Shown here: piece by piece, positions 31,818-41,436 of the stretch
How the letters are laid out: the number at the start of each line of letters is the position of its first letter
Numbering within the stretch: position 1 is the first letter of the stretch
Source of the DNA: Sulfobacillus harzensis
GTDB taxonomy: Bacteria > Bacillota > Sulfobacillia > Sulfobacillales > Sulfobacillaceae
Direction: 5' to 3'
Assembly (NCBI RefSeq): GCF_012933365.1
Contig: NZ_JABBVZ010000015.1
Span: 1-63,723 of the forward strand
Length of the DNA: 63,723 nt
The notes under the pieces: model-generated
What the model saw: the letters and a program-made list of their open reading frames with translations, nothing else
Databases searched by the model: none
Told to the model about the DNA's origin: nothing
Program-made: the position numbers and the translations under genes

Positions 31818-32450
31818 CTAGACTCGCGAGTACCACTCAACGATGAGCTGCTCTTGCACCGGTGCGTCAATTTCGTCGCGGTTGGGCAATCGCAGTACGG
31901 TGCCACGCAAGGCCTCCGAGTTCACTTCCAGCCAAGCAGGAATCAGCCGCGAGGTAACTTCGGCCATCTGCTTGAACCGGGGCTTTTGCCGACTGCTTTC
32001 ACGGACTTCGATGACGTCTCCGGGCTTGACGGCGAACGACGGGATATTCACCCGACGACCGTTAACCTGAAAGTGATTGTGCCGAACTAGTTGGCGCGCT
32101 TCGGCCCGCGAGGACGCAAGCCCCATGCGATAAACGACATTGTCCAGCCGCCGCTCCAACGCCTGCAGCAACACTTCGCCGGTGACGCCTTGCTTCTTTT
32201 CCGCTTTCTCGAAGTACCGGGCAAATTGGCCCTCCATGACCCCGTAGGTCCGGCGTGCCTTTTGCTTTTCACGCAACTGTACCCCGTACTCAGAAAGTTT
32301 ACGGCGCGTGTTGCCCTGTCCATGCTGACCCGGCGGATACGGCCGGCGGTTTACTGGACACTTGTCGGTAAAGCACTTCTCACCCTTCAGGTATAGCTTG
32401 GTCCCCTCCCGTCGGCAGAGCTTGCAAACGGGTCCTGTATAACGTGCCAT
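31818..32450 (-). CDS. rpsD: Ribosomal protein S4
   Basis: A 210-residue primary 16S-binding protein. The N-terminus has a zinc-binding set: '[18 protein letters not shown]' followed by F-T-D-K-C (C-x2-C...C...C), so it is the zinc form. The S4 domain contains '[20 protein letters not shown]' and '[20 protein letters not shown]'. Its placement between rpsK and rpoA is the clostridial/proteobacterial order; Bacillus keeps rpsD elsewhere. S4 commonly autoregulates this operon. Confidence 0.98.
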   Translation of the reverse strand: MARYTGPVCKLCRREGTKLYLKGEKCFTDKCPVNRRPYPPGQHGQGNTRRKLSEYGVQLREKQKARRTYGVMEGQFARYFEKAEKKQGVTGEVLLQALERRLDNVVYRMGLASSRAEARQLVRHNHFQVNGRRVNIPSFAVKPGDVIEVRESSRQKPRFKQMAEVTSRLIPAWLEVNSEALRGTVLRLPNRDEIDAPVQEQLIVEWYSRV

Positions 32451-32477
32451 GTGTTGCGCCTCCTTCCTTTCTGTTTG

Positions 32478-32870
32478 TTAGACTCGACGCCGCTTGGGCG
32501 GACGACACCCGTTGTGCGGAATCGGGGTTACATCTTTAATCATGCTAACCTCTAAGCCCGCAGCCTGCAACGAACGAATGGCAGCCTCGCGACCGGATCC
32601 CGGTCCCTTGACCAACACTTCCACTTCTCGAACACCGTACTCCATGGCTCCCTTGGCAGCCGTTTCCGCGGCTAACTGAGCAGCAAATGGGGTACTCTTA
32701 CGACTGCCCTTAAAACCAGAGCCGCCAGCCGACGCCCACGACAAGGCATTGCCTTGGGGATCGGTAATGGTCACGATGGTATTATTAAAGGTCGAACGAA
32801 TATGGGCAACTCCTCGATCGACGTGACGACGGTCACGGCGCTTGGTCCGTGTGTTTCGACGCGTTGGCAT
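32478..32870 (-). CDS. rpsK: Ribosomal protein S11
   Basis: A 130-residue protein of the small-subunit platform. '[20 protein letters not shown]', '[20 protein letters not shown]' and '[20 protein letters not shown]' are canonical, and the tail '[16 protein letters not shown]' is intact, including the Asn-Gly site that is often isomerised. Confidence 0.98.
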   Translation of the reverse strand: MPTRRNTRTKRRDRRHVDRGVAHIRSTFNNTIVTITDPQGNALSWASAGGSGFKGSRKSTPFAAQLAAETAAKGAMEYGVREVEVLVKGPGSGREAAIRSLQAAGLEVSMIKDVTPIPHNGCRPPKRRRV

Positions 32871-32898
32871 ATGGCCAGAAACCCCTCCTTAGTTGTCC

Positions 32899-33270
32899 TT
32901 ACTTTTTACGCTTGGCTCCCACGGTACGACGCGGTCCCTTGCGAGTACGCGCGTTGGTCTTGGTCCGTTGACCACGCACAGGTAAGCCGCGGCGGTGCCG
33001 AAGACCCCGGTACGACCCAATATCAATCAGACGCTTGATGTTCATTTGCACCTCACGGCGCAAATCACCCTCCACGCGCCAATCGCGGTCCACTACCTCG
33101 CGAATGCGGCTAACCTCTTCCTCAGTTAAATCCCGCACCCGGGTATCCGGATCCACCTGGCTCTCTGCCAGGATTTGTCGCGCCGCCGGCCAGCCAATGC
33201 CATAGATGTACGGCAGAGCTGCCTCAATGCGCTTGTCCCGCGGCAAGTCAATTCCAGCAATACGCGCCAC
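32899..33270 (-). CDS. rpsM: Ribosomal protein S13
   Basis: A 123-residue protein of the small-subunit head that contacts the P-site tRNA. '[20 protein letters not shown]' with '[14 protein letters not shown]' is the helix-hairpin-helix, and '[20 protein letters not shown]' with '[19 protein letters not shown]' is the basic tail. It opens the alpha-operon segment after rpmJ. Confidence 0.98.
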   Translation of the reverse strand: MARIAGIDLPRDKRIEAALPYIYGIGWPAARQILAESQVDPDTRVRDLTEEEVSRIREVVDRDWRVEGDLRREVQMNIKRLIDIGSYRGLRHRRGLPVRGQRTKTNARTRKGPRRTVGAKRKK

Positions 33271-33284
33271 TAGATATCCTCCTT

Positions 33285-33398
33285 CTAACCTTGTGCCTGC
33301 TTATGCTTGGGATTCTCGCAGATGACCATCACTCGCCCATGGCGTTTGATGACCTTGCACTTCTCACAAATCGGCTTCACGGACGCCCGAACCTTCAT
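33285..33398 (-). CDS. rpmJ: Ribosomal protein L36 (zinc form)
   Basis: A 37-residue protein from the ATG at 33398, with AAGGGGAGGAG upstream. '[20 protein letters not shown]' and '[17 protein letters not shown]' carry the C-x2-C...C...H zinc set, so this is the zinc-dependent version. It sits between infA and rpsM as in most Firmicutes. Confidence 0.97.
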   Translation of the reverse strand: MKVRASVKPICEKCKVIKRHGRVMVICENPKHKQAQG

Positions 33399-33484
33399 GG
33401 CGGTCTCCTCCCCTTGTCCAAAATTACTCCCCTGCCGCTTGGGATCGGCCAGACCCAGAGCGCGGGCGGCCAACACCACGCCGT

Positions 33485-33703
33485 CTACTTGTAACGATAG
33501 GTAATGCGACCGCGTGTCAAATCGTAAGGCGACAGTTGCACCGTCACTTTGTCGCCCGGCAAAATTTTGATAAAGTGCATACGAATTTTGCCCGAGACAT
33601 GCGCCAACACCTTATGACCATTGGATAATTCCACACGGAACATGGCGTTGGGCAACGGTTCAATGACTGTTCCTTCGACTTCAATCGCGTCTTCCTTGGC
33701 CAA
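33485..33703 (-). CDS. infA: Translation initiation factor IF-1
   Basis: A 72-residue OB-fold protein. The start is a TTG at 33703 ('[20 protein letters not shown]'), preceded by GAAAGGGGGG; longer frames exceed the strictly conserved length of 72. '[20 protein letters not shown]', '[20 protein letters not shown]' and '[12 protein letters not shown]' are canonical. IF-1 occupies the ribosomal A site during initiation. A TTG start can lower its own expression. Confidence 0.96.
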   Translation of the reverse strand: MAKEDAIEVEGTVIEPLPNAMFRVELSNGHKVLAHVSGKIRMHFIKILPGDKVTVQLSPYDLTRGRITYRYK

Positions 33704-33792
33704 CGATTTCCCCCCTTTCGCCAATCTTAAAATTCCTGCACTGACAATTTTGCCCAAATTCGCCCGACAGTATCCCCATCAGTATCCGATCC

Positions 33793-33817
33793 ATTATACC
33801 CAATTTCTCAAGAAATT
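33793..33817 (-). promoter_or_regulatory. TATAAT box with adjoining palindrome before infA
   Basis: TATAAT (33793-33798) lies about 90 bases upstream of infA. Directly before it is AATTTCT-TG-AGAAATT (33802-33817), a near-perfect inverted repeat that overlaps the map stop codon. No good -35 is visible, so a promoter is only possible. Confidence 0.35.
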
Positions 33818-34560
33818 GCAGTCAGTATTTCTGGACCGTCGTCGTCAATGAAGATCGTGTGCTCGAAATGGGCCGAAAGACTATGGTCGCGGGTTGTCAC
33901 CGTCCACCCGTCGTCTCCCACATCCACCGCATAACCGCCCAGATTCACCATCGGCTCAATGGCAATGGCGAGCCCCGGCTTCAGCAGCAATCCGCGGCCA
34001 GCCGTTCCATAATTGGGCACTTGCGGCTCCTCATGCATTTGTCGACCCACGCCGTGGCCCACAAAATCCCGCACCACGCTGAAACCGTGGGATTCCACAT
34101 GTTGTTGGACGGCGGCTGAGATATCGCCTAAACGCTGGCCTACCCGCGCTTGTTCAATGCCCCGGTAGAGTGCTTCCTCCGTCACCCGGACCAATTCGGC
34201 AGCTCGCTCGTCGGGGGGCTCACCGACAAAAGTGCTGAAGGCAGCGTCACCAACAAAACCATCCACCGTAGCGCCCAGATCAATACTCACCAGGTCCCCG
34301 GGCTTGAGAAGCCGAGGTCCTGGAATGCCGTGAACAACCTGATCGTTGACGGACACACAGACGCTGGCCGGATAGCCGTGGTATCCCTTGAACACGGGGA
34401 TACCGCCTCGCGCCTTAATGCCGCGATCCGCCACATGGTCCAATTCCCTGGTGGTTATGCCGGGCTTGACCGCTGCACGCAATTCCGCCAGCACCTCGCC
34501 CACCACACGGCCAGCCCGTCGCATTTTTTCCCGGTCGCGAGCACTTTTCAACTCAATCAT
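33808..34560 (-). CDS. map: Methionine aminopeptidase, type I
   Basis: A 250-residue metalloprotease removing initiator methionine. The pita-bread fold ligands are all seen: 'YPASVCVSVNDQVVHGIPGP', 'DLVSIDLGATVDGFVGDAAF' (two Asp), 'VVRDFVGHGVGRQMHEEPQV' (His), 'LKPGLAIAIEPMVNLGG' (Glu) and a final Glu in 'LSAHFEHTIFI'. It starts within the adk stop (ATGA), so the two are coupled in the spc operon. Confidence 0.97.
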   Translation of the reverse strand: MIELKSARDREKMRRAGRVVGEVLAELRAAVKPGITTRELDHVADRGIKARGGIPVFKGYHGYPASVCVSVNDQVVHGIPGPRLLKPGDLVSIDLGATVDGFVGDAAFSTFVGEPPDERAAELVRVTEEALYRGIEQARVGQRLGDISAAVQQHVESHGFSVVRDFVGHGVGRQMHEEPQVPNYGTAGRGLLLKPGLAIAIEPMVNLGGYAVDVGDDGWTVTTRDHSLSAHFEHTIFIDDDGPEILTAIS

Positions 34561-35198
34561 GAGAGCCTCTCCTGAATCGCCCGGGTCACCTCGTCCACCG
34601 GCTGCTCGCCGTCAAAACGGGCCAAAAGTCCGAGCTTTTCATAGTAAGCGACCAAGGGCGCCGTTTCCTCGCGATAGACCTCCAGCCGCCGCGACACCGT
34701 GGCCTCGCTGTCATCCGGACGCTGGACCAGCTCGGCGCCGCATACATCGCAGATGCCGGCCTGCTTCGGGGGCTGAAAGACCACGTTATAGGTCGCTCCG
34801 CACCCAGGACAGACCCGGCGACCGGTCAGCCGAGCCATCAGGACGTCATGATTGACCGTCAAATACACCACACAGGTCAGTTGTCTTCCCATGGTCCTCA
34901 AGGCCGTCTGAAAATGTTCGGCTTGATTAAGGTTGCGCGGAAACCCGTCGAGAATGAATCCGGGCTTGGCATCGGGCTCGCTGAGGCGGGCACTGACCAT
35001 ACGCTCGGTCACGTCATCCGGCACCAACGTTCCCTCATCCATATACCGCTTCGCCAACTGCCCCAGCTCCGTGCCCTCGGCCAGGTTCTTTCGGAAAATG
35101 TCCCCGGTGGAGATATGGGGAATTCCGAAGGCGTCAGCCAAACGCTTTGCCTGGGTACCCTTTCCCGATCCGGGAGGGCCCAATAGCACTAATTCCAT
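34557..35198 (-). CDS. adk: Adenylate kinase (zinc-lid form)
   Basis: A 213-residue enzyme interconverting ATP+AMP and 2 ADP. 'LVLLGPPGSGKGTQAKRLAD' is the P-loop, followed by 'PHISTGDIFRKNLAEGTELG', 'GFILDGFPRNLNQAEHF' and 'RLTGRRVCPGCGATYNVVF'. The lid has a full zinc set C-x2-C-x16-C-x2-C, the Gram-positive/thermophile type that rigidifies the lid. It is 11 bases after secY. Confidence 0.98.
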   Translation of the reverse strand: MELVLLGPPGSGKGTQAKRLADAFGIPHISTGDIFRKNLAEGTELGQLAKRYMDEGTLVPDDVTERMVSARLSEPDAKPGFILDGFPRNLNQAEHFQTALRTMGRQLTCVVYLTVNHDVLMARLTGRRVCPGCGATYNVVFQPPKQAGICDVCGAELVQRPDDSEATVSRRLEVYREETAPLVAYYEKLGLLARFDGEQPVDEVTRAIQERLS

Positions 35199-35209
35199 GC
35201 CATGCCCTC

Positions 35210-36490
35210 CTATTTCATAAACCCTTGATACTGCTGCATAATCATCTGCGCCTGCATCTGCTTCAAGGTGTCTAGCGCCACGCCGACAATAATGAGCAGC
35301 GACGTACCGCCGAAATACAAATTGATGCCAATGCCAAGGCTCAAGAGACTGGGCAGAACCGCCACAATACCCAAAAACACGGCGCCGAAGGCGGTGAGGC
35401 GCCCACTAACGCGGCCCAGGTATTCCGAGGTGGGCTTGCCGGGACGGATTCCGGGTATATGACCGCCGGCCTTTTTCAAGTTGTCGGCCACATCGTCCAC
35501 CTTAAACACCACTTGGGTGTAAAAGAAGGTGAACACCACTACCAAGAGAAACTCCAGCACGATATAGAGCGGCGTCGTGAACCCGAGGTAATGCTCCACA
35601 ATTGTGACCCAGTTTCCCTTGAAGAATTGCGCGATCGTTCCGGGCAGAATCAAGAGAGAAATGGCAAAAATGACGGGAATAACGCCCGCCTGGTTCACCC
35701 GTATGGGCAAGTGAGTGTTTTGGCCTTGATAGATGCGGCGTCCCACCACCCGCTTGGGGTATTGCACCGGCACATTACGCTGACCTTCATTGACATAGAC
35801 CACGGCGGCGATAATAATCACCGCAACAACCAAGAAGATAACCAGTTTCGGGATGCTGAGAACGCCCGCGGTGACGTACTGGGCGAGAACCTGGATGCCA
35901 TATGGCAACCGGGACACAATCCCAAACATCACCAACAGGGAAATTCCGTTCCCAATACCCTTTTCACTGAGTTGCTCGCCAATCCACATCAGGAGGGTCG
36001 AACCCGCCAGCAGCATGAATGCCGTGAAGAAAATCATCCATACTGCGTGATGTTGATAGACCGACTGTCCACTAGCATTGTAACGATACAAATAGAACGA
36101 GACGCCCATGGCTTGGAGAAATCCCAGGCCCACCGAAAGCCAGCGGGTCCACTGGTTCATCTTCTTTTGGCCTTCCTCGCCCTCTTTGCTCCATTCTTCC
36201 ACGGAGGGAAGAACCACCGTCATTAGCTGCATGATAATGCTGGCGTTAATGTACGGCACAATACTCAGCGCAAAAATGGACAGGGTGGCGGTCGCTCCCC
36301 CGCTGAACAAGTTGAGCAGTCCAAAAATACTGGCCTGCTGCTTGAACAACGATTGAATGACCGCCGCGTTCACGCCCGGAATAGGGATGTGGACGCCCAG
36401 CCGAAAGACCACCAGCATGCCCACGGTAAACAAAAGCTTCTTGGTCAGCTGGGAGCCCTTCAGCGCTCCCATCATCGCGTTTTGGGCCAC
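35210..36490 (-). CDS. secY: Protein translocase subunit SecY
   Basis: A 426-residue channel of the Sec translocon with ten transmembrane helices. 'RLGVHIPIPGVNAAVIQSLF', 'GGATATLSIFALSIVPYINA' with 'SIIMQLM', 'IGEQLSEKGIGNGISLLVMF' and 'PIRVNQAGVIPVIFAISLLI' are hallmark segments. The start is a GTG placed directly against the rplO stop with GAGGTGG upstream. It inserts and exports nascent proteins with SecE/SecG, not encoded here. Confidence 0.98.
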   Translation of the reverse strand: MAQNAMMGALKGSQLTKKLLFTVGMLVVFRLGVHIPIPGVNAAVIQSLFKQQASIFGLLNLFSGGATATLSIFALSIVPYINASIIMQLMTVVLPSVEEWSKEGEEGQKKMNQWTRWLSVGLGFLQAMGVSFYLYRYNASGQSVYQHHAVWMIFFTAFMLLAGSTLLMWIGEQLSEKGIGNGISLLVMFGIVSRLPYGIQVLAQYVTAGVLSIPKLVIFLVVAVIIIAAVVYVNEGQRNVPVQYPKRVVGRRIYQGQNTHLPIRVNQAGVIPVIFAISLLILPGTIAQFFKGNWVTIVEHYLGFTTPLYIVLEFLLVVVFTFFYTQVVFKVDDVADNLKKAGGHIPGIRPGKPTSEYLGRVSGRLTAFGAVFLGIVAVLPSLLSLGIGINLYFGGTSLLIIVGVALDTLKQMQAQMIMQQYQGFMK

Positions 36491-36928
36491 TTAAACCACC
36501 TCGGCCCGTCCCGAAGCCGCCTCAATCTTTTCCTTGGCAGACTTGGAGAACGCGTTAGCCTGAACCGTCAAAGCCCGGTCAATTTCTCCGTCTCCCAAAA
36601 TCTTGACGGGTAGGTTGCGGCGCACCAAACGGGCCTCTTTTAACAAATCGATGGTTACGACGCTATCGGGAGCAAACTGGTTCAAGTCGCCCAGGTTCAC
36701 AACCTCATACTCCACCCGGAAGGGGTTCTTAAATCCGCGCTTCGGCAAGCGCCGTTGCAACGGCATCTGACCGCCTTCAAATCCGGGACGAATTCGACCG
36801 CCGGCACGGGCTTTCTGCCCCTTGTGACCGCGCCCGGCCGTCTTGCCGAGACCCGAACCAAGTCCACGGCCGCGGCGGGTCTTCCGCTGGTGCGATCCGG
36901 CAGCAGGCCGCAATTCATTGAGTCGCAT
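36491..36928 (-). CDS. rplO: Ribosomal protein L15
   Basis: A 145-residue large-subunit protein. The flexible glycine/arginine-rich N-terminus ('[20 protein letters not shown]', '[20 protein letters not shown]') winds into 23S rRNA, and the folded C-domain follows ('[20 protein letters not shown]'). The ATG abuts the rpmD stop with no gap, and the stop abuts secY. Confidence 0.98.
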   Translation of the reverse strand: MRLNELRPAAGSHQRKTRRGRGLGSGLGKTAGRGHKGQKARAGGRIRPGFEGGQMPLQRRLPKRGFKNPFRVEYEVVNLGDLNQFAPDSVVTIDLLKEARLVRRNLPVKILGDGEIDRALTVQANAFSKSAKEKIEAASGRAEVV

Positions 36929-37123
36929 CTAGTCGTTTCCCTCCTCAACCTCTTCCACGCGGACCAGATGGCGCACCTTGTGAACCATGCCGCGAATTGA
37001 GGGATTGTCGTCTTTCTCCACTGTACGCCACATCTTTCCCAGGCCCAACGACTTTACGGTGTCTTTTTGGTCTTTGGCATACCCGATCGGGCTCTTAACC
37101 AAGGTAATGCGCAGCTTAGCCAT
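36929..37123 (-). CDS. rpmD: Ribosomal protein L30
   Basis: A 64-residue protein: '[20 protein letters not shown]' and '[20 protein letters not shown]' followed by '[17 protein letters not shown]'. This is the short bacterial L30. Its start overlaps the rpsE stop by eight bases and its stop touches rplO, showing very tight packing. Confidence 0.97.
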   Translation of the reverse strand: MAKLRITLVKSPIGYAKDQKDTVKSLGLGKMWRTVEKDDNPSIRGMVHKVRHLVRVEEVEEGND

Positions 37124-37652
37124 GATGCGCCCCTCCTAGTACCTGTTGCAGCGTGAGGCCGCGCAGTTTCGCGACATGTTGCGCGCTCTTCAACTGCTTG
37201 AGGCCTTCCATGGTGGCAGCCACCACGTTATTGGGATTGGAGGTGCCCAGCGATTTGGTCAGCACATCGTGCACCCCGGCCGCCTCCAGCACCGCACGCA
37301 CCGCGCCCCCAGCAATGACACCCGTGCCGGGCGCTGCTGGCTTAATCAAGACGCGTCCCGACCCGAACGTGCCAATCACCTGATGGGGAATGGTGGTCCC
37401 CAGCCGGGGAACCGTAATCATATGCTTTTTGGCATCTTCGATGCCCTTGCGAATGGCTTCGGGAATCTCGGCCGCTTTACCTAAGCCAACTCCCACCTTG
37501 CCATCCTCGTCGCCGACAACCACCAACGCGCTGAAGCTAAAGCGCCGGCCGCCCTTGACCACTTTGGCCACACGATTGATGGCCACTACCTTTTCTTTGT
37601 ACTCGCCCGCGCCACGCTTGTCGTCGCCCGGTTGATTTTGCCCGCGTGCCAT
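37116..37652 (-). CDS. rpsE: Ribosomal protein S5
   Basis: A 178-residue small-subunit protein important for decoding fidelity. '[20 protein letters not shown]' with '[20 protein letters not shown]' is the double-stranded-RNA-binding-like domain; '[20 protein letters not shown]' with '[20 protein letters not shown]' and '[16 protein letters not shown]' is the C-domain. The spectinomycin-loop Lys-Gly-Gly-Arg is wild type. Confidence 0.98.
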   Translation of the reverse strand: MARGQNQPGDDKRGAGEYKEKVVAINRVAKVVKGGRRFSFSALVVVGDEDGKVGVGLGKAAEIPEAIRKGIEDAKKHMITVPRLGTTIPHQVIGTFGSGRVLIKPAAPGTGVIAGGAVRAVLEAAGVHDVLTKSLGTSNPNNVVAATMEGLKQLKSAQHVAKLRGLTLQQVLGGAHHG

Positions 37653-37667
37653 AATAGCCCCCTCGAA

Positions 37668-38033
37668 TTAAAAGTCTAAGCCGGCTTCGCGCGCTGCGTC
37701 GGCCAAAGCCTTGACGCGACCGTGATACCGGTATCCGCCGCGATCGAACACAACTTTCTTCACCCCGTGCTCAAGCGCCCGCTTGGCAACCAAACGGCCT
37801 ACTTCCCGTGCCTTGTCGACCGTTAACCGCCCTGGCTGAGCCTTGAGACCCGCTTCCAAGGTGGAAGCCGCCGCAATAGTACGGCCCTGGGTGTCATCAA
37901 TAATCTGGGCGTAGATATTCAAATTCGATCGAAAGACATTAAGGCGCGGCCGCTCGGACGTCCCGTGCACTTTCGCGCGAATCCGCAAATGACGCTTTTT
38001 ACGCGCCGCGTTCCTGTCAAATCGCTTGTACAC
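37668..38033 (-). CDS. rplR: Ribosomal protein L18
   Basis: A 121-residue 5S-rRNA-binding protein. The start is the GTG at 38033 ('[20 protein letters not shown]') preceded by GAAGTGAGGG; the open frame runs further upstream inside rplF but the family length fixes this start. '[20 protein letters not shown]' and '[20 protein letters not shown]' are canonical. Confidence 0.97.
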   Translation of the reverse strand: MYKRFDRNAARKKRHLRIRAKVHGTSERPRLNVFRSNLNIYAQIIDDTQGRTIAAASTLEAGLKAQPGRLTVDKAREVGRLVAKRALEHGVKKVVFDRGGYRYHGRVKALADAAREAGLDF

Positions 38034-38043
38034 GCCTAATCCC

Positions 38044-38583
38044 TCACTTCTTTCCGGTCTTTCCGACCTTACGGCGGATGCGTTCGCCCTTATAGTGAAT
38101 CCCCTTGCCCTTGTATGGCTCCGGCGGTCTGACGCCGCGAATTTTAGCGGCGATTTCGCCGACCACTTCACGATTGTATCCCTTCACCAACACGTTGGTT
38201 GGGTTGGGCACGTCAAACTCAATGCCTTCCGGCGGGTCAATGTGCACCGGGTGCGAAAATCCCACCGTTAAGACTAATCGTTGACCTTGCTTCGAGGCAC
38301 GATAACCGACACCAGCCAGCTCCAGGTGCTTCTCAAAGCCCTTGGAGACACCTTCCACCATGTTGGCGATCAGGGTCCGGGACAAGCCCCACTGCGCCCG
38401 CGCGTCGCCGCTCTCGTCTACCGGCACGACACGAATGGTGCTGCCTTCCATCTCCACCCGCACTTCCGGCCGCAAGGTCCGCTCCAAGGTGCCCTTGGCG
38501 CCCTTAACCCGTACAGTCTGGCCATTGAGCGTCACTTCCACCCCAGCCGGAACCGCAATTGGTTGTTTGCCTATCCGAGACAT
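38044..38583 (-). CDS. rplF: Ribosomal protein L6
   Basis: A 179-residue protein of two homologous domains near the factor-binding site. '[20 protein letters not shown]' starts domain one; '[20 protein letters not shown]' and '[20 protein letters not shown]' with '[20 protein letters not shown]' form domain two. Normal length and order between rpsH and rplR. Confidence 0.98.
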   Translation of the reverse strand: MSRIGKQPIAVPAGVEVTLNGQTVRVKGAKGTLERTLRPEVRVEMEGSTIRVVPVDESGDARAQWGLSRTLIANMVEGVSKGFEKHLELAGVGYRASKQGQRLVLTVGFSHPVHIDPPEGIEFDVPNPTNVLVKGYNREVVGEIAAKIRGVRPPEPYKGKGIHYKGERIRRKVGKTGKK

Positions 38584-38610
38584 GCTTCTTTCCTCCCCTA
38601 ACCGGGCATT

Positions 38611-39003
38611 CTACCACACGTAACAGAGTACTTCGCCGCCGATATGCTCCTCGCGCGCCTGCTTCTCGGTCATAACGCCCCGAGAGGTGGATAGCACCGC
38701 AATGCCCAAACCGCCCAACACCCGGGGCAGTTCATCGTGGCCGGCATAGACCCGAAGACCCGGACGGCTGATGCGCTTCAACCCGGTGATAACGCGCTCC
38801 CGGTTGCTGCCATACTTCAGATGCAGGCGTAGAATGCCCTGCTTCCCGTCCTCAACCAACTCATAGTCCCGGATATAGCCCTCCTGCTTCAAAATCTGGG
38901 CTATCGCCCGCTTCATGCGGGATGCCGGTATATCGACGACCTCGCGGTACACAACATTGGCGTTGCGAATGCGGGTCAACATGTCCGCAATCGGATCAGT
39001 CAC
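38611..39003 (-). CDS. rpsH: Ribosomal protein S8
   Basis: A 130-residue 16S-binding protein that in many bacteria represses the spc operon. '[20 protein letters not shown]', '[20 protein letters not shown]' and '[20 protein letters not shown]' with '[15 protein letters not shown]' are all present. Confidence 0.98.
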   Translation of the reverse strand: MTDPIADMLTRIRNANVVYREVVDIPASRMKRAIAQILKQEGYIRDYELVEDGKQGILRLHLKYGSNRERVITGLKRISRPGLRVYAGHDELPRVLGGLGIAVLSTSRGVMTEKQAREEHIGGEVLCYVW

Positions 39004-39024
39004 GACGATCCTCCTCCCTAAAAG

Positions 39025-39210
39025 TTACCAGCTTGCCTTGCGCACGCCGGGAATTTCGCCCTTGTGCGCCAGCTGTCGAAAGCACAGGCGACATAGCCCA
39101 AAATCGCGCAAATACCCATGGGGTCGTCCGCAGAGCTGGCAACGATGGTACTTCCGCACGCCGTACTTGGGCTTTCTCTTGGCCTTCGCAATTAATGACT
39201 TTTTGGCCAT
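39025..39210 (-). CDS. rpsN: Ribosomal protein S14, zinc form (type Z)
   Basis: A 61-residue S14 with two Cys pairs: '[20 protein letters not shown]' (C-x2-C...C-x2-C). This is the short zinc-binding type found in Gram-positives and thermophiles, not the 100-residue zinc-free form. '[18 protein letters not shown]' ends it in the standard way. It sits between rplE and rpsH. Confidence 0.98.
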   Translation of the reverse strand: MAKKSLIAKAKRKPKYGVRKYHRCQLCGRPHGYLRDFGLCRLCFRQLAHKGEIPGVRKASW

Positions 39211-39221
39211 AATCGACCTCC

Positions 39222-39776
39222 TTACCGGTGCTGCTGCAGGGGCATCCCCAACATGGTGAGCAACACCTGAGCTTCCTCATCGGTGTTGGCTGTGGTCACC
39301 AACGTGATGTCCATGCCGCGCAATTTGTCTACCTTGTCGTACTCAATCTCGGGAAAAATAAGCTGTTCCCGAATCCCCAGGGTGTAGCTGCCCCGACCAT
39401 CAAATCCGCGCGTCGACAAGCCGCGGAAGTCCCGCACGCGAGGAAGCGCAATGTAAAAGAGCTTCTCCAAGAAATCGTACATGCGCTGTCCACGCAGCGT
39501 AACCTTCGCGCCAATCGGCATCCCGGTCCGAATCTTAAAACTCGCGATTGACTTTTTGGCTCGGGTGACCATCGGCTTCTGGCCAGTAATGCGGGTCAAG
39601 TCGTCGACCGCCGCGTCCAAGGCCTTGGAGTTGCCGACGGCATCCCCGACACCCATGTTGACCACGATCTTGGCCAGTTTGGGCACTTCCATGGGGTTTT
39701 TGTAGTGAAATCGCTCCATCAGCGCCGGAACAATCTCCTGCTGATAGCGCTCCTTCAGTGCCGACTCAATTGCCAT
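39222..39776 (-). CDS. rplE: Ribosomal protein L5
   Basis: A 184-residue 5S-rRNA-binding protein starting at the ATG at 39776 (AAAGGAACAAAGAGACG upstream). '[20 protein letters not shown]', '[20 protein letters not shown]', '[20 protein letters not shown]' and '[20 protein letters not shown]' are canonical. The length is normal (about 180). Confidence 0.98.
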   Translation of the reverse strand: MAIESALKERYQQEIVPALMERFHYKNPMEVPKLAKIVVNMGVGDAVGNSKALDAAVDDLTRITGQKPMVTRAKKSIASFKIRTGMPIGAKVTLRGQRMYDFLEKLFYIALPRVRDFRGLSTRGFDGRGSYTLGIREQLIFPEIEYDKVDKLRGMDITLVTTANTDEEAQVLLTMLGMPLQQHR

Positions 39777-39799
39777 CGTCTCTTTGTTCCTTTCCGCGC

Positions 39800-40111
39800 T
39801 TAATCCAGCGTTGCTCCGCAGTGTTTGCAAGCCCGAACCTTCTTGCCGTTGTACAGGAACTTGTGGGCAATGCGGGTTGGCTTCTTGCACGACTTGCAGA
39901 TAAGCATCACGTTAGAGACGTGAATCGGCGCCTCTTTCGTGATGATGCCGCCTTCCGGGATGTCCGGTGTCGGCCTCTGGTGGCGCTTGACCAAGTTGAC
40001 CTTCTCCACAATCACGCGATTTTCTTTCGGCATCGCCTGAATGATTTGGCCTTCCTTGCCTTTGTCACGGCCCGCCAGAACTCTGACCGTGTCGCCTTTC
40101 TTTACGTGCAC
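39800..40111 (-). CDS. rplX: Ribosomal protein L24
   Basis: A 103-residue assembly-initiator protein with a KOW motif at the start ('[20 protein letters not shown]' then '[20 protein letters not shown]'). The start codon is GTG behind GGAGGGGCGCC. The C-terminal half has extra cysteines ('[15 protein letters not shown]', 'RACKHCG'), two C-x2-C pairs that could bind zinc, as in several Gram-positive L24 proteins. Confidence 0.97.
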   Translation of the reverse strand: MHVKKGDTVRVLAGRDKGKEGQIIQAMPKENRVIVEKVNLVKRHQRPTPDIPEGGIITKEAPIHVSNVMLICKSCKKPTRIAHKFLYNGKKVRACKHCGATLD

Positions 40112-40133
40112 CTGGCGCCCCTCCTCTCTTTCC

Positions 40134-40505
40134 TTACAGCACTTCCGGCGCCAACGAGATAATCTTCATGTAATCTCGTTCACGGAGTTCCCGGGCCACC
40201 GGTCCAAAGATGCGGGTACCGCGCGGCTCTTTCTCATCGCCACGCAGAATAACCGCCGCATTTTCGTCGAACTTGATGTGTGAGCCATCCGCCCGATGGC
40301 ATCCGGTCTTAGTGCGCACAATGACGGCTTTGACGACGTCGCCCTTCTTGACCACGCCCCCGGGCGAAGCCGATTTGACAGAAGCGACAATCACGTCTCC
40401 GATGTTGCCGTACTTGCGATACGAGCCGCCCAACACCCGAATGCACATGATTTCCTTGGCGCCCGTGTTGTCCGCAACCTGAAGCCGCGTCTGTGGCTGG
40501 ATCAT
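40134..40505 (-). CDS. rplN: Ribosomal protein L14
   Basis: A 123-residue protein at the subunit interface. '[20 protein letters not shown]', '[20 protein letters not shown]', '[20 protein letters not shown]' and '[20 protein letters not shown]' with 'ISLAPEVL' are canonical. One of the most conserved genes of the cluster. Confidence 0.98.
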   Translation of the reverse strand: MIQPQTRLQVADNTGAKEIMCIRVLGGSYRKYGNIGDVIVASVKSASPGGVVKKGDVVKAVIVRTKTGCHRADGSHIKFDENAAVILRGDEKEPRGTRIFGPVARELRERDYMKIISLAPEVL

Positions 40506-40532
40506 CGGTCACCCTCCTTCCCTGCGTTCTCG

Positions 40533-40796
40533 TTAGTCTTGCTGGTGGCCTAAAATCGCCACAACCCGCCAGTTTTTCTCCTTCGACAGCGGCCGGGTCT
40601 CCTCAATCCGCACCCGATCGCCCACTCGGCAGCGATTTTCCTCATCGTGCGCCTTATACCGCTTGGTGCGGCGAATCCGGCGGCCATACATAGGGTGGGG
40701 TACCCACGACTCAACAGCCACCACAACCGTCTTGTTCATCTTGTCACTCACCACGACGCCTTCGCGCACTTTGCGCTTTGTCACCGTCTCAGCCAT
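40533..40796 (-). CDS. rpsQ: Ribosomal protein S17
   Basis: An 87-residue OB-fold small-subunit protein. '[20 protein letters not shown]', '[20 protein letters not shown]' and '[20 protein letters not shown]' match the family. It follows rpmC closely in the normal order. Confidence 0.97.
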   Translation of the reverse strand: MAETVTKRKVREGVVVSDKMNKTVVVAVESWVPHPMYGRRIRRTKRYKAHDEENRCRVGDRVRIEETRPLSKEKNWRVVAILGHQQD

Positions 40797-40807
40797 ACTT
40801 GCCCTCC

Positions 40808-41011
40808 CTATCTCACGTTCTCATGGAGCTCGCGCTCTCGGAGAATGGTGTGCACCCGCGCAATGTCCTTCTTTACTTGACGGATACGCATGGGGTTTTC
40901 CAGCTGAGCCGTAGCCAGTTGAAAGCGCAGACGGAAAAGCTGCTCCTTCAGAGACTTCAATTGCGCGGTGAGCTCATCCTGGCTCATGTCTCGGAGTTCC
41001 TTAGGCTTCAT
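40808..41011 (-). CDS. rpmC: Ribosomal protein L29
   Basis: A 67-residue two-helix protein beside the peptide exit tunnel. Two starts are possible, ATG 41017 and ATG 41011; AGGAG is nine bases from the second, so I prefer it ('[20 protein letters not shown]'). '[20 protein letters not shown]' and '[20 protein letters not shown]' are the two helices. The start lies inside the end of rplP. Confidence 0.95.
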   Translation of the reverse strand: MKPKELRDMSQDELTAQLKSLKEQLFRLRFQLATAQLENPMRIRQVKKDIARVHTILRERELHENVR

Positions 41012-41435
41012 GCGCATTCTCTCCTGACTCTTCTCGCTTAACGAAGCGCGTCTTGATCGGGAGCTTGTGGGCTGCAAGCCTCATGGCCTCGCGCGCCACT
41101 TCTTCCGGCACGCCGGAGAGCTCAAACATAATCCGATCCGGCTTCACCACAGCGACCCAATATTCCACATTCCCTTTTCCGGAACCTTGTCGGGTCTCGG
41201 CTGGCTTCTTGGTTACCGGTTTGTCGGGAAAAATGGTAATCCACACTTTACCACCGCGGCGGATGTACCGCGTTAAGGCCACACGTGCCGCCTCAATCTG
41301 CCGGTCCGTGATCCACGCGGGTTCCAGTGCCTGCAGGCCGTATTCACCAAAGCTCAAACTGTTGCCGCGGTGCGCGCGGCCCTTCATACGGCCCCGATGC
41401 ATTTTGCGGTACTTGGTCCGTTTCGGTTGCAGCAC
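41001..41435 (-). CDS. rplP: Ribosomal protein L16
   Basis: A 144-residue protein near the A-site tRNA elbow. '[20 protein letters not shown]', '[20 protein letters not shown]', '[20 protein letters not shown]' and '[20 protein letters not shown]' are canonical. The start is GTG, with AAGGAGGGCG inside the rpsC end; the gap to rpsC is one base. Confidence 0.98.
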   Translation of the reverse strand: MLQPKRTKYRKMHRGRMKGRAHRGNSLSFGEYGLQALEPAWITDRQIEAARVALTRYIRRGGKVWITIFPDKPVTKKPAETRQGSGKGNVEYWVAVVKPDRIMFELSGVPEEVAREAMRLAAHKLPIKTRFVKREESGENAHEA

Positions 41436-41436
41436 C

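Noticed and set aside
35459-36226. 255-codon plus-strand frame opposite secY
   Set aside because: Antisense shadow; His/Gln-rich translation, no start signal.
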